The notes under the pieces are model-generated. The model did no database searches. It was not told the DNA's origin and saw nothing but the letters and a program-made list of their open reading frames with translations. Both the position numbers and the translations under genes were made by a program. A stretch of DNA of 64,000 nt from Monosporascus cannonballus (lineage: Eukaryota; Ascomycota; Sordariomycetes; Xylariales): positions 1 to 64,000 of the forward strand of contig QJNS01000258.1 of the NCBI GenBank assembly GCA_004154925.1. The letters are read 5' to 3'. Position 1 is the stretch's first letter. Each line of letters starts with the position of its first letter. Of this stretch, positions 1-12,071 are shown piece by piece.

Positions 1-1573
1 AGATCTCGCTGCGAACAGTACGGTGGCCTCCAAGCAGCCGAGGGGGTCTCTTGAACTCGGGCTTCTGTTTCGGCTCAGCCCTTCGAGAGCGCCTGGTAGA
101 GGGCACAGGATCGCTTCGCAACTTTTCTACCTCGTCTCGGGCCTCGTGCAGCATGCGCCTGAGCTCCAACTTCTCCGTCTTCTCGCGATGGTAGTTTGTT
201 CTTAAGCTCTGAATCGTCCGCTGGGCGTGTCCCAGCGAGGTCTTTAGCGTCTCCGTCTCGAGCATGGAATGTCGAGGGGTTCCCTTGACGGGCGACGGGG
301 GGGGTGAGTGCTCGGGCGTCGGGTTGTCATTGGCAGTGTCGAAGCCCTCATCGTTGAGCCCCACAGGCTGTTCACGCTCCGCTGCACGGCCTCTTTCCAA
401 GTAGATTGCTTTGGCCAGCTCCTGGTTCTGCGAAGTCAGCTCCTCGATTTTTCGCTGCATGGCACCGCGCTCAGAATCGGCGAGGACTATGTTCCTCTTA
501 GCCGTGCCAAGCTCAATATCGTGACGCTTAACAGCTGCAGCATGTTCCTCTACCAGCTTGGAATGGCTGAGCCTGACTTCGTCTAACTTCTGCTGAGTCG
601 CGTTCCTCTCGGCCTGGAGAAGGTTGAGATTTTGGGTCAACTTCTTCTCGCGCTCGACAGCCGCCTTCTGGGCCGTCATGAGGTCGTGCAATTGGGTTTC
701 AAGGTTCCAATTCTCGTCCTTGTAGCGATGCTCGTTCTCGTCAAGAGCTTTCACGCGCTGTTGAAAACTTTCGGCCTCGTATTCGAGCCTGGACTTCTCA
801 ACCCTGGTCTCCTTCAGTTCCTCCTCCTTCTCCGCGAGCAAGGCCTGCAAGTTCCGAACTTGAGCGATCAGAGAAGTACTAATCTCGGCAGCGAACTCGA
901 TGTCGTGTATGCGGTTGACCGGCTGATTTCTGAACTTTCGGTTCGGGACACTGAATTTAGAGGGAGAATCGGTCGACTGGGTTTCGAATTTGGACGGACT
1001 CACAGAGCGCTGAACATGATCATCTCGGTTAGCCATCAGATGTATTTCCGCCGCGTCCATGGTGCTTGTAGCGCTTACCCTTCCGCTTTTGCTTTCGGAA
1101 ATGAAGGGCGAGCTAGGAGCAGCCTCGTTGCTTGGGACTCTCTGTTTGGGGAGAAAGGCCCTAGCACTCTCCCTGGCGACCTCATTGTACTCCTTCTCGA
1201 TGTCGGCCAGCTTCTGGCGCAGATCCGGCGAAAGCTCTTCCTCGGCTTGCAGTTTTTCGACTTCTTTCAAACGTTCTGTGAGTTCCTTGCGTTGCTGCAC
1301 CAAGGCGGTGCCCAGTTTGCCGGCCTCTTCCATGCGGCGGTCAGTCTCGGCAAGATGAGCTTCTAGAGCCAGTCTCGCCTGTTCCGGGGAAGCATTGGGA
1401 CCTAGTGCGAACAACTGGGAGTCAAAGATGGAGAAGCGTTGATGATTGGAAGTGGAAGTAACGGCAGGGGCTGATGCCACCGAGAGGAAAGGATCCTGCT
1501 GCTCCTTTCCATTGCGGACGCTCGCGGGAGCGGGCGCTGGGTAAGCGCCGGCAGGCGGGCTCGACGATGCCAT
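1..1573 (-). CDS. Long coiled-coil protein, N-terminal part (partial at left edge)
   Basis: The minus strand is open without a stop from about 1681 to base 1, some 524 codons from the chosen ATG at 1573-1571 (MASSSPPAG). After a Pro/Ala/Ser-rich leader comes a short motif QRFSIFDSQLFALGP, then heptad-rich helix (LALEAHLAETDRRMEEAG, LTERLKEVEKLQAEEE, DIEKEYNEVARESARAFLP). A Ser/Pro linker (about residues 150-215) follows, and then a long Glu/Lys/Arg/Gln-rich coiled coil down to the window edge. There is no signal peptide or membrane segment. The pattern resembles large fungal coiled-coil proteins annotated as septation- or spindle-pole-associated, but I do not recognise the family securely. 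The frame stays open upstream of the ATG to a TAG at 1684-1682, which is also a possible 3' splice site (CCATAG), so an upstream exon is possible. The 3' end lies outside the window. Confidence 0.8.
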   Translation of the reverse strand, partial: MASSSPPAGAYPAPAPASVRNGKEQQDPFLSVASAPAVTSTSNHQRFSIFDSQLFALGPNASPEQARLALEAHLAETDRRMEEAGKLGTALVQQRKELTERLKEVEKLQAEEELSPDLRQKLADIEKEYNEVARESARAFLPKQRVPSNEAAPSSPFISESKSGRVSATSTMDAAEIHLMANRDDHVQRSVSPSKFETQSTDSPSKFSVPNRKFRNQPVNRIHDIEFAAEISTSLIAQVRNLQALLAEKEEELKETRVEKSRLEYEAESFQQRVKALDENEHRYKDENWNLETQLHDLMTAQKAAVEREKKLTQNLNLLQAERNATQQKLDEVRLSHSKLVEEHAAAVKRHDIELGTAKRNIVLADSERGAMQRKIEELTSQNQELAKAIYLERGRAAEREQPVGLNDEGFDTANDNPTPEHSPPPSPVKGTPRHSMLETETLKTSLGHAQRTIQSLRTNYHREKTEKLELRRMLHEARDEVEKLRSDPVPSTRRSRRAEPKQKPEFKRPPRLLGGHRTVRSEI

Positions 1574-4500
1574 TTCCAAAGAGGCAGGCAGGGCGTTACA
1601 CCAAGATTCATGCAGATGGGTATCGAGCAGATACCGAGCTAGGCGCTCAGCAGGGAGAAGGGCAACACTTCCCTGCCGCGACTATGGGTTATGACATGCA
1701 ATGCGTGGTGGATTGCCCGGAGGGTGGAGGGTGGAAGGTGGAAGTTGGAAAGGTGGAAGGTCGCGTGCACCTGAAAGCGATAATGGCTGTTGTCAAAGCC
1801 AACTGTCTGTGCTATCAGGCTTTCGGGCTTTCAAAATTGAGCAGATTCGAGTCTCTCAAGGAGTATTATCAGGCGAATAACAGAGAAGGATGCGACAATG
1901 ACAAGTAGTTCCTGAATCAAAGGAGCTAGCTAAGCTTGCAGAGCTAGTCCTAATTGTGAATGTGCCAAGAAGCCGCGTTGTCCATCAATGACCTGGCAGC
2001 CCTGGCGTGGAGGGTAGGTGCCGTTGCCGGTGCCGTCTGTACCCAGAGTCACTGCAACCTCGAAGTTGGTTGTCAGGAACAACACCAACAGAAGACTGAA
2101 TTGGGACGGAATGAGCACCACCCAAGTGGCATACAACCCTCGGCAAGGACCTCAGTACCGGTACCTAGAGTATGTATGCACTAGGTACCTAGGCAGGTAA
2201 AAGTAGGTAAAAGTCTGACAAGCTGGAAGGAGGCGGGGGAGAGGCAAATAGGTTTAAAAGAACGAGACAGAAGAACACAGCAGTCCTGGCTGCTGACCAC
2301 TAAGAAGGTGACAACGACGACAACAACAACGCTGCTGTGGGGAGGAATAATCGCGGACCGTAAGAGCGACCGATAGGCTGCGTCAAAAACCTTAGGAAGT
2401 TCTATGAGTGAGGGTTAGGTACCCAGCTGCAAGTAGAAGGGGCGCGAATATCAAATGAGAGCTGGAATGCATGGATGATAGAGCCCCTTAACTATGGATG
2501 TGCATAGGTGATTGTGTAGGGATGGATGGACACATGCAGTAGGTGTAGACAATACACTGGGAATCAGCCCAATAGAGAGGCGTGTACAATTCGGAGACAT
2601 AAGCATGCATAGCCTAACATACATCTAATGAGGTACAGGAGGAGGGTCTCGGGCCAGCTGAGGCGCTACGTCGAATCCGTACATACCTCTCAGAGGATTT
2701 CAGTGGCAATACAATAAGAGACCTTCCAGCGTCTCAAGTGACGGGGTTGTAAGGTAGGCAGACGTATGATGGGGTGGGAATACGGAAAGAAGCGGCGGGA
2801 CCAACCTTGCAGGCTGGTATAGCAAGGCGAAAGGGTATTATAACGTCAGTCAGTCACCGCAGATAAGATAGGCTGGCGTCGCAGGTCCCTGAAGATTGGC
2901 CGGGTCGAATCGAAGGTTTCGCTTGGTTGAACCGTATGGGCGGAACGTGATTGACTCAATCGGTTCAAGTCGTTCCAATGCAATTCATTCCACGCAGCAA
3001 GATCGAATAGAATTTGCGGGCCTCAGTATTGACAATAGCGAACTTGTAGGTACGTGTACGGAGTTAGGTAGGATCGGGGCCGGTAGTAGACGGCAGCGGT
3101 ATTTGACTTTTTTTTTTCCTTTAAAAAGGTGAGAAGAACGGGATACAACGAGTGACAATGAATTACTAGGTCAAAATTAGATCAAGCATATAGATAAAAG
3201 TAATTAAACAGTTGGACTAAGGAGGCCGGGTAAGAGAGGGGCTCGGCAACAAAAAGAAACAAATGTGTAAGTATAGATATGGAAAGAATGAGTACGGTTT
3301 GCAGTAATGAAGGCGGTAGGTAGGTATACTGTCAGTCCAGGGACAGAGGAACAGGCGGGGGACAGGAAGAGGGAAGGCCAAGAAGCGCGAATCCGAACGA
3401 GCGACGAAGCCCTAGCAGAGCCCAGCCTAGGTGAGAAATTCAGACGCGTCTCGTTCGAGGCGAATTGGTCAGGATCCGCTTTGAGTAAAGGGTTTGAAGG
3501 CGCCCGACTGGGATTCCTGCTAGAATGTCTCGTCTCGGACCGGCAGGCGTTTGTTTATACGGGATTGAAATTCTTAGGGTATGCCAGGCACGTCACAGCG
3601 GAATGGCCTAGCAGACAGGAAGAGAAAAGGAAGGGAGTGAGTAAATACTATCTATACAAAAGGACGGACAGGAAGATAAGAGAGGGGAGGGAGGTGGGAA
3701 GTGGAGGTTAGAGATGGAAGTTGATGAGAGATTCGTCCATCCACCTTGGCCGATTGGAATTCGGAAGACAGAGAGGGTCACCAGAACCAAACCTCTCCAA
3801 AATGAAATACAATAATTACAATATGCCAGTGGGATCATGACAGAATCCTCCACTCCGTGTAGCGGGCAGGCCTCTTTTTGTCGCTCTACTATTCACATGT
3901 GGTTAAGTGGCATTTTAATTTTATACGCATCTCAATGCAGAGGAGACCCGGTACAATGGGCACTGTACACGGCATGCTCGCCACTTGAAGCTTTCGACGC
4001 TTCTCTGCTTACCTAGGTACACAGTATAGAAAGAGGGGCAGGTGGACGAAGGTGCCCCACAATACCATGTACCGTTAACCCGAATCTGTTCAATAGCTAG
4101 GTATTCAGGTCTTCTCAAAACTGCCTCGGTAGGTACGTACCTATGAAGTACCACGAGTAGAACACACATGGAGCCTCATTGGAACCTTCCACCAGACGGC
4201 CAGCATAGGCCATAAGATGAGCAGGACCATTGATTCATTGAAGCACGCGGCTCGGCTTGACTCGACCATCCGGATCTATTCAAGCCCCTATTAGTCATGC
4301 AGATTATACTTTTTAGCTCTCTCACTCTGCGTTAAGTTAGGCATTAGATTGGACTGGATGACATTTACCTACCCACGTGTAGTCATGTAACGCGTGTATT
4401 TACTTCTAGTTATATGGGCACCAACGTATATACCGTATACTCAGTAACAGCCCGAGATGGATGTCGCCGGAGCCTCCAGGATCACGCGTCGACACGCGTC

Positions 4501-4914
4501 GACACGCCGTGCGATGGAGCAGCCGATGTGCAAAAAGGAGCGGGGTTGATATGGGTCAGGCATCGGATACCTCCATGCTCGTACTTCGTAAATACTGGGT
4601 ACTCAGGTGAGTTTGTCTTCTCATCTTAGTAAGCAGGCAGTTTATGCAGCATACGTACCTAGGTACATACCAGCCTTGCAAGGCTACATATCACTGTTGC
4701 ATACACTATGCGAAGAGGTCAGAATTATGCAAGGCTACGCCTTATCTAATTAAGATATTCTCCCTTTCACATTATCTAATTATTTATCTAACTTATCTAA
4801 TTGCGCCACTACGGACCATTCGAATCCTCAGATGTAAAACAACCATTGCCACCGAAACCAAACACCCTTTTACTGTTCCCACTAGAGTCAGCCCCCCATC
4901 TACTATACCTCATC
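1574..4914. other. Divergent intergenic region between the coiled-coil gene and cwc24
   Basis: This 3.3 kb has only short, stop-riddled frames with no coding character. It holds purine-rich stretches (around 3200-3720) and several TACCTAGGTA-like short palindromes (near 2160-2200 and 4650-4670). Pyrimidine- and AT-rich sequence precedes the plus-strand gene. It must contain both divergent promoters. No RNA gene was recognised. Confidence 0.6.
4390..4499. promoter_or_regulatory. Three ACGCGT (MCB-type) motifs upstream of cwc24
   Basis: ACGCGT occurs at 4390-4395, 4484-4489 and 4494-4499. The last two lie in a perfect ACGCGTCGAC tandem with a 10-bp period. ACGCGT is the binding core of Mbp1/MBF-type APSES factors, which drive G1/S transcription in yeasts. 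Function here, about 420 bp before the start codon of the downstream gene, is inference. Confidence 0.35.
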
Positions 4915-6015
4915 ATGGCCGACGGCGGCGTAACTACTACCACAGGCAAGCCTCCTAGCTCGCCTATTGCGCCTGTCGCCATATTCAAGAAGCGGGGCGC
5001 AAAGGGCAAGGCGAATATCAGGAAACGAGAAGCCAGTCCACCGCCCGCCGCTGACGATAGCGATGCTTGTGACAGCTATACCTCGTCGGAAGACGAAGCT
5101 GGTCAACGAGTGAAACGCCGCAAGAAGAATACCGCAGCCGTCACAGCTTCTTCGAGAGATCAGAACGCCGATACCAACGTCTTTCATTCTAATGCTACCG
5201 TTTTCGAGGCTGACCGCAGCGTCCCCATCACCAATGTCAATGATGCCACCAAGCAGACCAACTGGTTTGACGATGATGCAAATCTCATAGGGACCACTCG
5301 CTCGCTTCCCCAGTCCAAGACAAGGCCTGAGCCCAGCGATACCAACGACAGGCCTTCAGCATCCGCCCAACAGTCCGCTGGTACGTACAAGGGGCTAGCC
5401 AACCAGACGAGCTTCATACAGAAAAACCCCAATGCTCCCAGCCGCACCGTCGGCCCCATCAAGGCCGCCACCAACATACGCACCATTACCGTCACCGATT
5501 TTGCCCCGGACGTTTGCAAGGACTACAAACAAACCGGCTTCTGTGGTTTTGGTGATAACTGCAAGTTCCTTCACGCTCGTGAAGACTACAAACAGGGTTG
5601 GGAGCTTGACCGGGAATGGGAAAAGGTCACTAAACTAAAGAAAAACGCCTCGGGCACTGTTGTTGCGAGCGCGAACCGTGGCGCCGCTAACGCCCGAGAC
5701 ACCGATGACCCAGATGAGGCCGATGAAGCTGCGTTGGAGAAGATCCCGTTCGCCTGTATCATCTGTAAGGGTTCGTATAAGGAGCCCATTGTTACGAGAT
5801 GTGGCCACTACTTCTGCCTGCCATGTGCTTTGCAGAGATATAGGAAGGATCCGAGCTGTGCGGCTTGCGGTGCTGGAACAGGGGGCGTCTTTAACACCGC
5901 CAAAACGCTGAACAAGCTGTTAGAGAGGAAACGGGAACGACAAGCCAGGAAGAGACAGATGGCGATAGAAGCTGGAGAAGCGCTTCCCGATGACAAGGAA
6001 GATGCAACCAAATAG
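4915..6015 (+). CDS. cwc24: Pre-mRNA-splicing factor Cwc24 (CCCH zinc finger + RING)
   Basis: An intronless gene of 366 codons. The start is the ATG at 4915 (context CATCATGGCC); the frame is open further upstream but has no earlier ATG. The N-terminal ~190 residues are basic and low-complexity (KKRGAKGKANIRKREA, KRRKKN) as in the family. A CCCH zinc finger spans about residues 201-223 (C-x8-C-x5-C-x3-H, KDYKQTGFCGFGDNCKFLH). A C3HC4 RING follows at about 281-319 (CIICKG, CGHYFCLPC, CAAC), with a basic C-terminal tail. This CCCH-RING order is diagnostic of Cwc24/RNF113A, a nuclear protein bound near the 5' splice site in the activated spliceosome. In yeast it acts around the Prp2 step, and the RING suggests ubiquitin-ligase activity. 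All zinc ligands are present and the length is normal. Confidence 0.95.
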   Translation: MADGGVTTTTGKPPSSPIAPVAIFKKRGAKGKANIRKREASPPPAADDSDACDSYTSSEDEAGQRVKRRKKNTAAVTASSRDQNADTNVFHSNATVFEADRSVPITNVNDATKQTNWFDDDANLIGTTRSLPQSKTRPEPSDTNDRPSASAQQSAGTYKGLANQTSFIQKNPNAPSRTVGPIKAATNIRTITVTDFAPDVCKDYKQTGFCGFGDNCKFLHAREDYKQGWELDREWEKVTKLKKNASGTVVASANRGAANARDTDDPDEADEAALEKIPFACIICKGSYKEPIVTRCGHYFCLPCALQRYRKDPSCAACGAGTGGVFNTAKTLNKLLERKRERQARKRQMAIEAGEALPDDKEDATK

Positions 6016-9000
6016 GAATCGGACTCGCTTTGAATATGGGGTAAGTCGACCCATGTAAATGGAGACTGGCATTGCTCGGGTCATCACCTGACACACCCCT
6101 GCAGCCTTCGGCTTCGGTCGACTGCGGACGGTTCTTCTGACTGGCAACCTACCGGCCTCTCGTAGCTCTTCTGAATATGATGATCAGGAGCCCAACGAGT
6201 TCACTCTGTAGACTGTATCTACCGCTGAGTGCATCAATACAAAAAGACTTTACAAATAAGATGTAAAAATAACATCGAGGTGGGTCATAATAGTTGGCGT
6301 ATCACTACGTCCGAAATCTGAGGAACTTAGCGGAAGCTCAGGGTCGCGTACACTTTGTGCACGACCACCATTGGGAGATAAGGTTATCCTATTTAGGCTC
6401 TTTCCTGGTGTTTCGAGTCCCATGGCCTGAACCTTGCGGCGTTGCCGTAACTCGGCATGGAAATCTGGTGTACTATGGATACTGGCTCCCCCTTTCACGA
6501 CACCTCGTGTCGGCCTGTCTAACCACGCTGTCATGGTTTCAAAGAATCGTCAGCGTAAAGCTAGGGAAACCCACTATAGAAGTCGTCCTAACAGATATGA
6601 CCTATAGACAAGGCGTCGGGTTACCGTGTGGACTACGATTCCTTTGTGCGGGCATTGGAACAGAAGCCTGCGTCAATTCTAGATCTGAAAGCCTAAAGTC
6701 CACGACTATAAGTGCCCGCGCTCCTACGTCCCCTGTATTTTGACATTATCATCTAGACAGCCAAAATACTACTTATATTCGAGACCCTTTCCAAAGTTCA
6801 CTTGTCCGATAACGTGGGAAATCAAGGGATTTGGCTGAATATGGCTGAATAGCCGCATACGGCTGTCTAGGGGCTACGGATTCGTCAGGGATAAATGCAA
6901 CACTTAACAAAGACTTCTTTAACAGCTGTATTCCTTAAAAGTTCTCGAATTATGCCCATTAGGAAGGCGTATGGGTATATATAGGAGCTTAGCAACCCGT
7001 TGCTTAGCGCATGGATTTTAAATCATCAAGCCTGATAACCCCTATTCGAATATACATACTTATACTCCTGCTGCATTACAAAGGGGGACTACCCCGCAGA
7101 AGCATTAAGTCCACCCTGCAAAGTTTCCCATATTGAAACGCCATGGGTAGCCTCGTCATCATACCTAGAATTCTCCCACCTTGATGCTCGACAGACAAAT
7201 ATTGGGTCCCTTGGCGCATAGTTCAACGGCGCTCAATCAGCCCCGGGAATGAACCGCAGTTAGTTATCTCAAGTCGCTACGGCAGATTAAAATAGCTGTT
7301 GCTACGGGCTGCTCGCGTGAAGAGAAAGACGCCGGCAACAGTTTGATGAGTGACTCTATGGGTAACAAAACTAGCCGTCGCTACAACCGAAGAGAATTCG
7401 TAGATATCAGGTGGGATAACTATCGGTTTCCTACCCCAGTTCCGTCAATACATCGAACTGGACCCAGTTGCGGTCGCATGATGTTACATTGTCCCTGAAA
7501 TAAGCGATTTGAACATCGCCCGTAGGGTACCGTCGGAATCACTAATATCATACCCCCGGCCTCCGGGGTTCCTTATTCTATGTCCTTCTATGCTCGACCG
7601 GCTGCTCTCAGGCTAACCGAGTATCATCGAGCGCCGTCGGACACGGGTATTAATGTAGCAGGGGTACTTTTATGGTAACCGAGGTTGAATTGCGGTTGCA
7701 CGCGCGCTTATTCGAGCGACACCCCAAGGATGCCATCGCCTTCGCGCTGTTTTCGTTTAAGCAGGTTATTGCATCGGTGACTTACTAATATAGCCACCTT
7801 GTACGATGAGGTGGAGGGTCGTATGGTGTATATCAGACCCTAAAACATCAAGTCCGTTACGCACAGGGTAAAATGCCCAGATAGCTTCTCGTGGCTCCGT
7901 TATCCTACATATTAGCTGGCAGTCGGGTAGGTGGATGGTGTTCTATCAGTGTACACAAATTCGGACAGTTTTTATGTCAGTATGCCTTGCAATACGGGTG
8001 GGGGTCAAGCTATGTAAATATGTCCGGGCCCAGAGCGGCGACATATCAAACTGGACAGAGTATGCAGGATAGCGGAGCGAACTTAAAGCTGGGTAGGCCA
8101 CGTAGACATTAACAAGAAGCTATAAGTCTATCTGCCACAGGTCAGGGGAGTGTATTTCCTACAATAACGATGTAAGTAATTAACAATACGTGGCCTTATG
8201 GCAAAATGGGGTGCTCTTTAATATGACTGCAGCTTACGCTTTCCATGCCAAAGCAGCTGTCAAACTCGCCGCATGAATATATCAATACCGAGCCGTACTT
8301 TCACAGAATGTCTGGTTATGCTCGCTACATTGTAGAGGGCGGGCCTAGTCACCAAGCTCGCAATCAAGCTTGGCGATGCGGTGACTATTGATATTCTGGG
8401 TCTGTTATGTCTGCACGCCGAGTCCCTTAGAAAGCTAAAGATAGCCTTTCTGAACTTGGCGTGCCTAGAATGCCTGAAGATACTGCTAAGGGTTTTAATA
8501 CCCTCCGGTTATCCTTGCGTGTCGTCATTGACATTGTCCAAGGAGCTCGTGGCGGAGCTCGATTGGAGCATGATGCCCAACCCGGATGACTGTTCTGTTG
8601 TGCTTCTTCCAGTACCAGTCCCGTATGATAGCAACTGCGTCACGGTACACACAGATGTTCGGTGCCACTCTGTAATAGGCCTGTTCATAACCCCTGGTAC
8701 CCAAGTCTCGGGATTTGCCGAACACGCTGGCCTTTGTTAATGGTTGTCAAACCGGGGCTCGAATGCGCAGGCCAGTATTCGCGACTGCGGTTGTTCTTCT
8801 GGTATACGAGTCCATTAGTAGCTGGCAGTTGGCTATTAGTAGATACGCCTGCCCCAAAGGCACGACGTTGTTCATCGTGCCTGCACCGGTGATGGCCCAC
8901 CGCTTGATCACTGTTCTACAACAAACTCCACTGGGAAAAGTGTCTGATGTCTCATGGGATACGTGTGCCTGTTTTGCTTACATGATTTTGTTTAAAGGGG

Positions 9001-9480
9001 GAGCGGCTGCGGGGGATCGGCATGGGAGTTTTCCGTCTGAGGTACCCGTTGCTACCACATGCTTAGACCTTTCCACCGGCCATCATGATACTACTAGCTT
9101 TGAGTGAAGATAAACCGCAGTAGGTGACTTCCATGGCAAATGCCAGAGGTAGGTTCATATACTAGAAGTATTATTCTGTACGATATTAACATAGTGTGTC
9201 CGATGTCCTAACACCACTCCAGTATCTGCAGGCGCGGAGAATGACAGCCAGTCCCAGTAATTTATCTGGTTTTAAAAGTGCGTTTGTCGACGACGTCGCC
9301 AAGGGGCACCACATTCCCTTGGAGGTTTGTCTTCCGCCATAGCTGCTGGTCAAAATAGGGGTTACTTGGAGTAAGCACCAAGTCGTAATGGCGGCTATCC
9401 GGACAGGAAGCAATATGTCATAGTCATGCTACTCGGACCAACTTAATTACCAGGAAATACACAGGCAGGGCCGAGGCAAT
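6016..9480. other. Gene-poor normal-composition DNA up to the AT-rich block
   Basis: About 3.4 kb of balanced base composition follows the cwc24 stop codon. Open frames are short, lie on both strands and show no domain, and most begin at GTG or TTG rather than ATG. No tRNA, rRNA or transposon remnant was recognised. The composition switches abruptly to very AT-rich DNA near 9485, so RIP has not leaked far into this segment. Confidence 0.5.
8763..9107 (+). CDS. Doubtful small secreted-protein-like ORF
   Basis: From the ATG at 8763 there are 114 codons to a TGA. The N-terminus MRRPVFATAVVLLVYESISS has a basic n-region and a hydrophobic core like a signal peptide. The remainder has four cysteines and no recognised domain. 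It lies about 380 bp from an AT-rich transposon block, a setting where fungal effector genes often occur. Against it: surrounding sequence yields similar chance frames on both strands, there is no clear promoter, and codon use is unremarkable. I consider a chance ORF more likely. Confidence 0.15.
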   Translation: MRRPVFATAVVLLVYESISSWQLAISRYACPKGTTLFIVPAPVMAHRLITVLQQTPLGKVSDVSWDTCACFAYMILFKGGAAAGDRHGSFPSEVPVATTCLDLSTGHHDTTSFE

Positions 9481-9484
9481 GACT

Positions 9485-12071
9485 ATAGGAATTTAAATAA
9501 TAAATAATTTAATTATGCCTCGTTATATTAAATGTATTTTAAATAACGATATATTATCGTAAATTAATTAACTTATAGTATCAAATAACTATTTTATATA
9601 TTTAATTAAAAATTAAGATAAGTAATTTACATTTTTCTATATTTATTTTACTAGATTAACGTGAATATTTTAACCTTTTGAAATCTATGTTGTTAGATTA
9701 AGGTAGATGTTCTAATTTTTTATTTTATTTTACGTAATCGAGTTTACTTAAATCTAGGTAAAGATTATATAGAAGACGACATTCATTTTATCACAGATAA
9801 CGTTATAAATAACTACATATTATTATCATCTTTTAAAATAGATCTCTCGAATCTAACTTAATTAATACAATATTTATTATCTTTGTCTAAATACTAAATC
9901 TGTTATATAGTAACATAGTCGGTTTAATATAATATAATCTAATCCCGTTTTTTTTCGTCAAAATTCCTATCGCTAATATTAATGTCTATCGAACATTAAT
10001 CGGTTAACTAGTTATCGATTTATTCTTATTTTATATTATCGTTATTATTAAAAGTTTTTAATATTCTCCCGATTTTATCAACTTAATATTCGAAATCTTT
10101 TAATATATTTTCGTTTTATAACTTAATATCATCATTAATGAAACTTATCTCGTTTTTCGTTAGTCGTTATATTTTTATATTTCAAAATAATAAACCTTTT
10201 CTAAAATTTGCCTTCGAATATTATTTGTATCGAAAATATTTGTAGAATTATCGCATTTTTTTTAAAAAAAATCGTCTTAAATATTTTGTTGTTGTAAAAC
10301 TTTTTTAATATTATATTAAACGTATTATATTATTCAATATTACTTAGAATATAAAAACAACAAATTGTGAAATCTAAAATAAAATAATGGTCGGATAACG
10401 AAATGCTAAAATATTATAGTTAACGTTAACATAATTAATAATTAAATTATAAATATTTAAACTTTTATATACAGATATTGATAAATTGATAAATTTGGAA
10501 TTATTACAATATTTCCTTTAATAAACAATATTTTTAAATAATATCTATGATGTATTTATTAAAGCCTGTAACTAAAACAATACTACATTATTACTGGTTA
10601 TTTTTAAATTATTAGTATTATTAATAAGTTAATTGTAACCCTAGGCTCTAAAATACTAACTATATTGAACCCTAGATCGAAATCTTTTAAGTATTCGATT
10701 TTTTCTTCTTATTATCCGTTAACTCTAAACTTGTTTAAATTCGGTAATTATTACGAAATAGGAGTTTTCGTCTTAAGAAGATTCTTTTCAAAACCTAACA
10801 CAGGTATATAACAGCTAAACTCTGGCCAAGGGCTTTCAGCTTTTTTAAATAATATAGATAATCTAGATAATCTAACTAAATCATGTTGATTACATAAATC
10901 TGCAATATACTTATTAAGAAAAGGAATATATAATAAATCATTTTTTTATATAAAAAGCTATTCACTGAATTTCGCTCTTTAATTATTGATTTAAGTCCTT
11001 AATTAAAGTATTACTTTTTAATTTAAGAAAAAGTTAGTAAATCGTTTTAAGGAATAAATCTATATATTATTTTTCGGATATTAATTATAGCTATAAATGA
11101 ATATATAACAGGTTCGTTATATTTTAATAACTGTTTAATTAATATTCGATGAATAATTTAAAGCATAATTAAAGTAGAAGCGTTTTTAAATTTTATAAAA
11201 ACCATAATGTAAAACGAAATTTGAATAATAAATTACAAATCCAATTACGTTTATTAATTAATAAAAGGTTGATAATTAAATTAAAACATTTACCGTTTAT
11301 TAAACACAATTTCAATTAATCGATAATATAATATTTATTATTATGTGTTTTGAAAAAGATTTTTCCTTTTTTAAATAATAATTTACTTTTACAAAAGGTA
11401 TTACTAAAATTTAAAAATTAGCATTTAAAAGCTTTAAGAAAAACTATAAAGCTAAATAAAAATATAGAAAAGGCTAACATTTAACGAAAAGCAATATATC
11501 TTAATAACGAAAATTCGAGCTTTAAAAAGGCTAGGTCCGCTTAATAACGAAAGGTTTCGACCTCATTATTGTTCAGAGTAAATTAATTACGCGAAATTAC
11601 CGGTTTATTTTCTAATTACTATTAAATATTAAACGCAACAGGTTATAAGGTAGCTTTTTTTTAAAAAAAATTCTACAATGTATTACGAATATGAAAAGAT
11701 TTTTATTTTAAGCCAAGTTTTATTAAAAGTTTTTAATAAAAAATTACTAAAAGAAAAATATTTTTTATATTTTTCGCAGCAAAAGATTTTTATACTTCGA
11801 ACTTAATATAAGAAATTATTTATAAAATTAACTTAACTATTTTTCGAATATAAATGATTATATTTCGACGAATACCGGTATTTTGAAGAAAAATATATAA
11901 ATATTATTCGAAACTTTAGATACAAAATAATACATTATTAAATAACTTTATTTTTTCTGCTCAAGCAAACTAATATCCTGTTACAGCACAAAAACAAGAG
12001 CGTAGCTATTATATTACTAAAAGTGGAACGTTGTCAGCTCGAACACTAACTGTCTTGTTCTACTCTATATA
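9485..12071. repeat. Unassigned RIP-degraded repeat sequence
   Basis: AT-rich sequence with no readable transposon motif. The part at about 10755-11200 resembles 27045-27460 in the same orientation. A less mutated patch occurs at about 11945-12060, immediately before the LTR of element A. Confidence 0.45.
10755..11200 (+). repeat. Dispersed repeat, copy 1
   Basis: Shares collinear landmarks with 27045-27460: a TATATAACRGYTAAACT segment, a region around ATTTAAG/AATTAAG, and further on ATAACAGGTTCGTTA at about 11104 versus 27411. Both are RIP-degraded. The element class is unknown. Confidence 0.5.

Noticed and set aside
1..1366. Plus-strand frames such as 308-586 and 632-1366
   Set aside because: They are antisense to the continuous coiled-coil reading frame on the minus strand, whose heptads are far more protein-like.
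4801..4914. N-terminal extension of Cwc24
   Set aside because: It begins at TTG with no ATG before 4915, and the family does not need the extra residues.
8381..8740. 119-codon plus-strand frame with hydrophobic start
   Set aside because: It starts at GTG, overlaps frames on the other strand and shows no domain.
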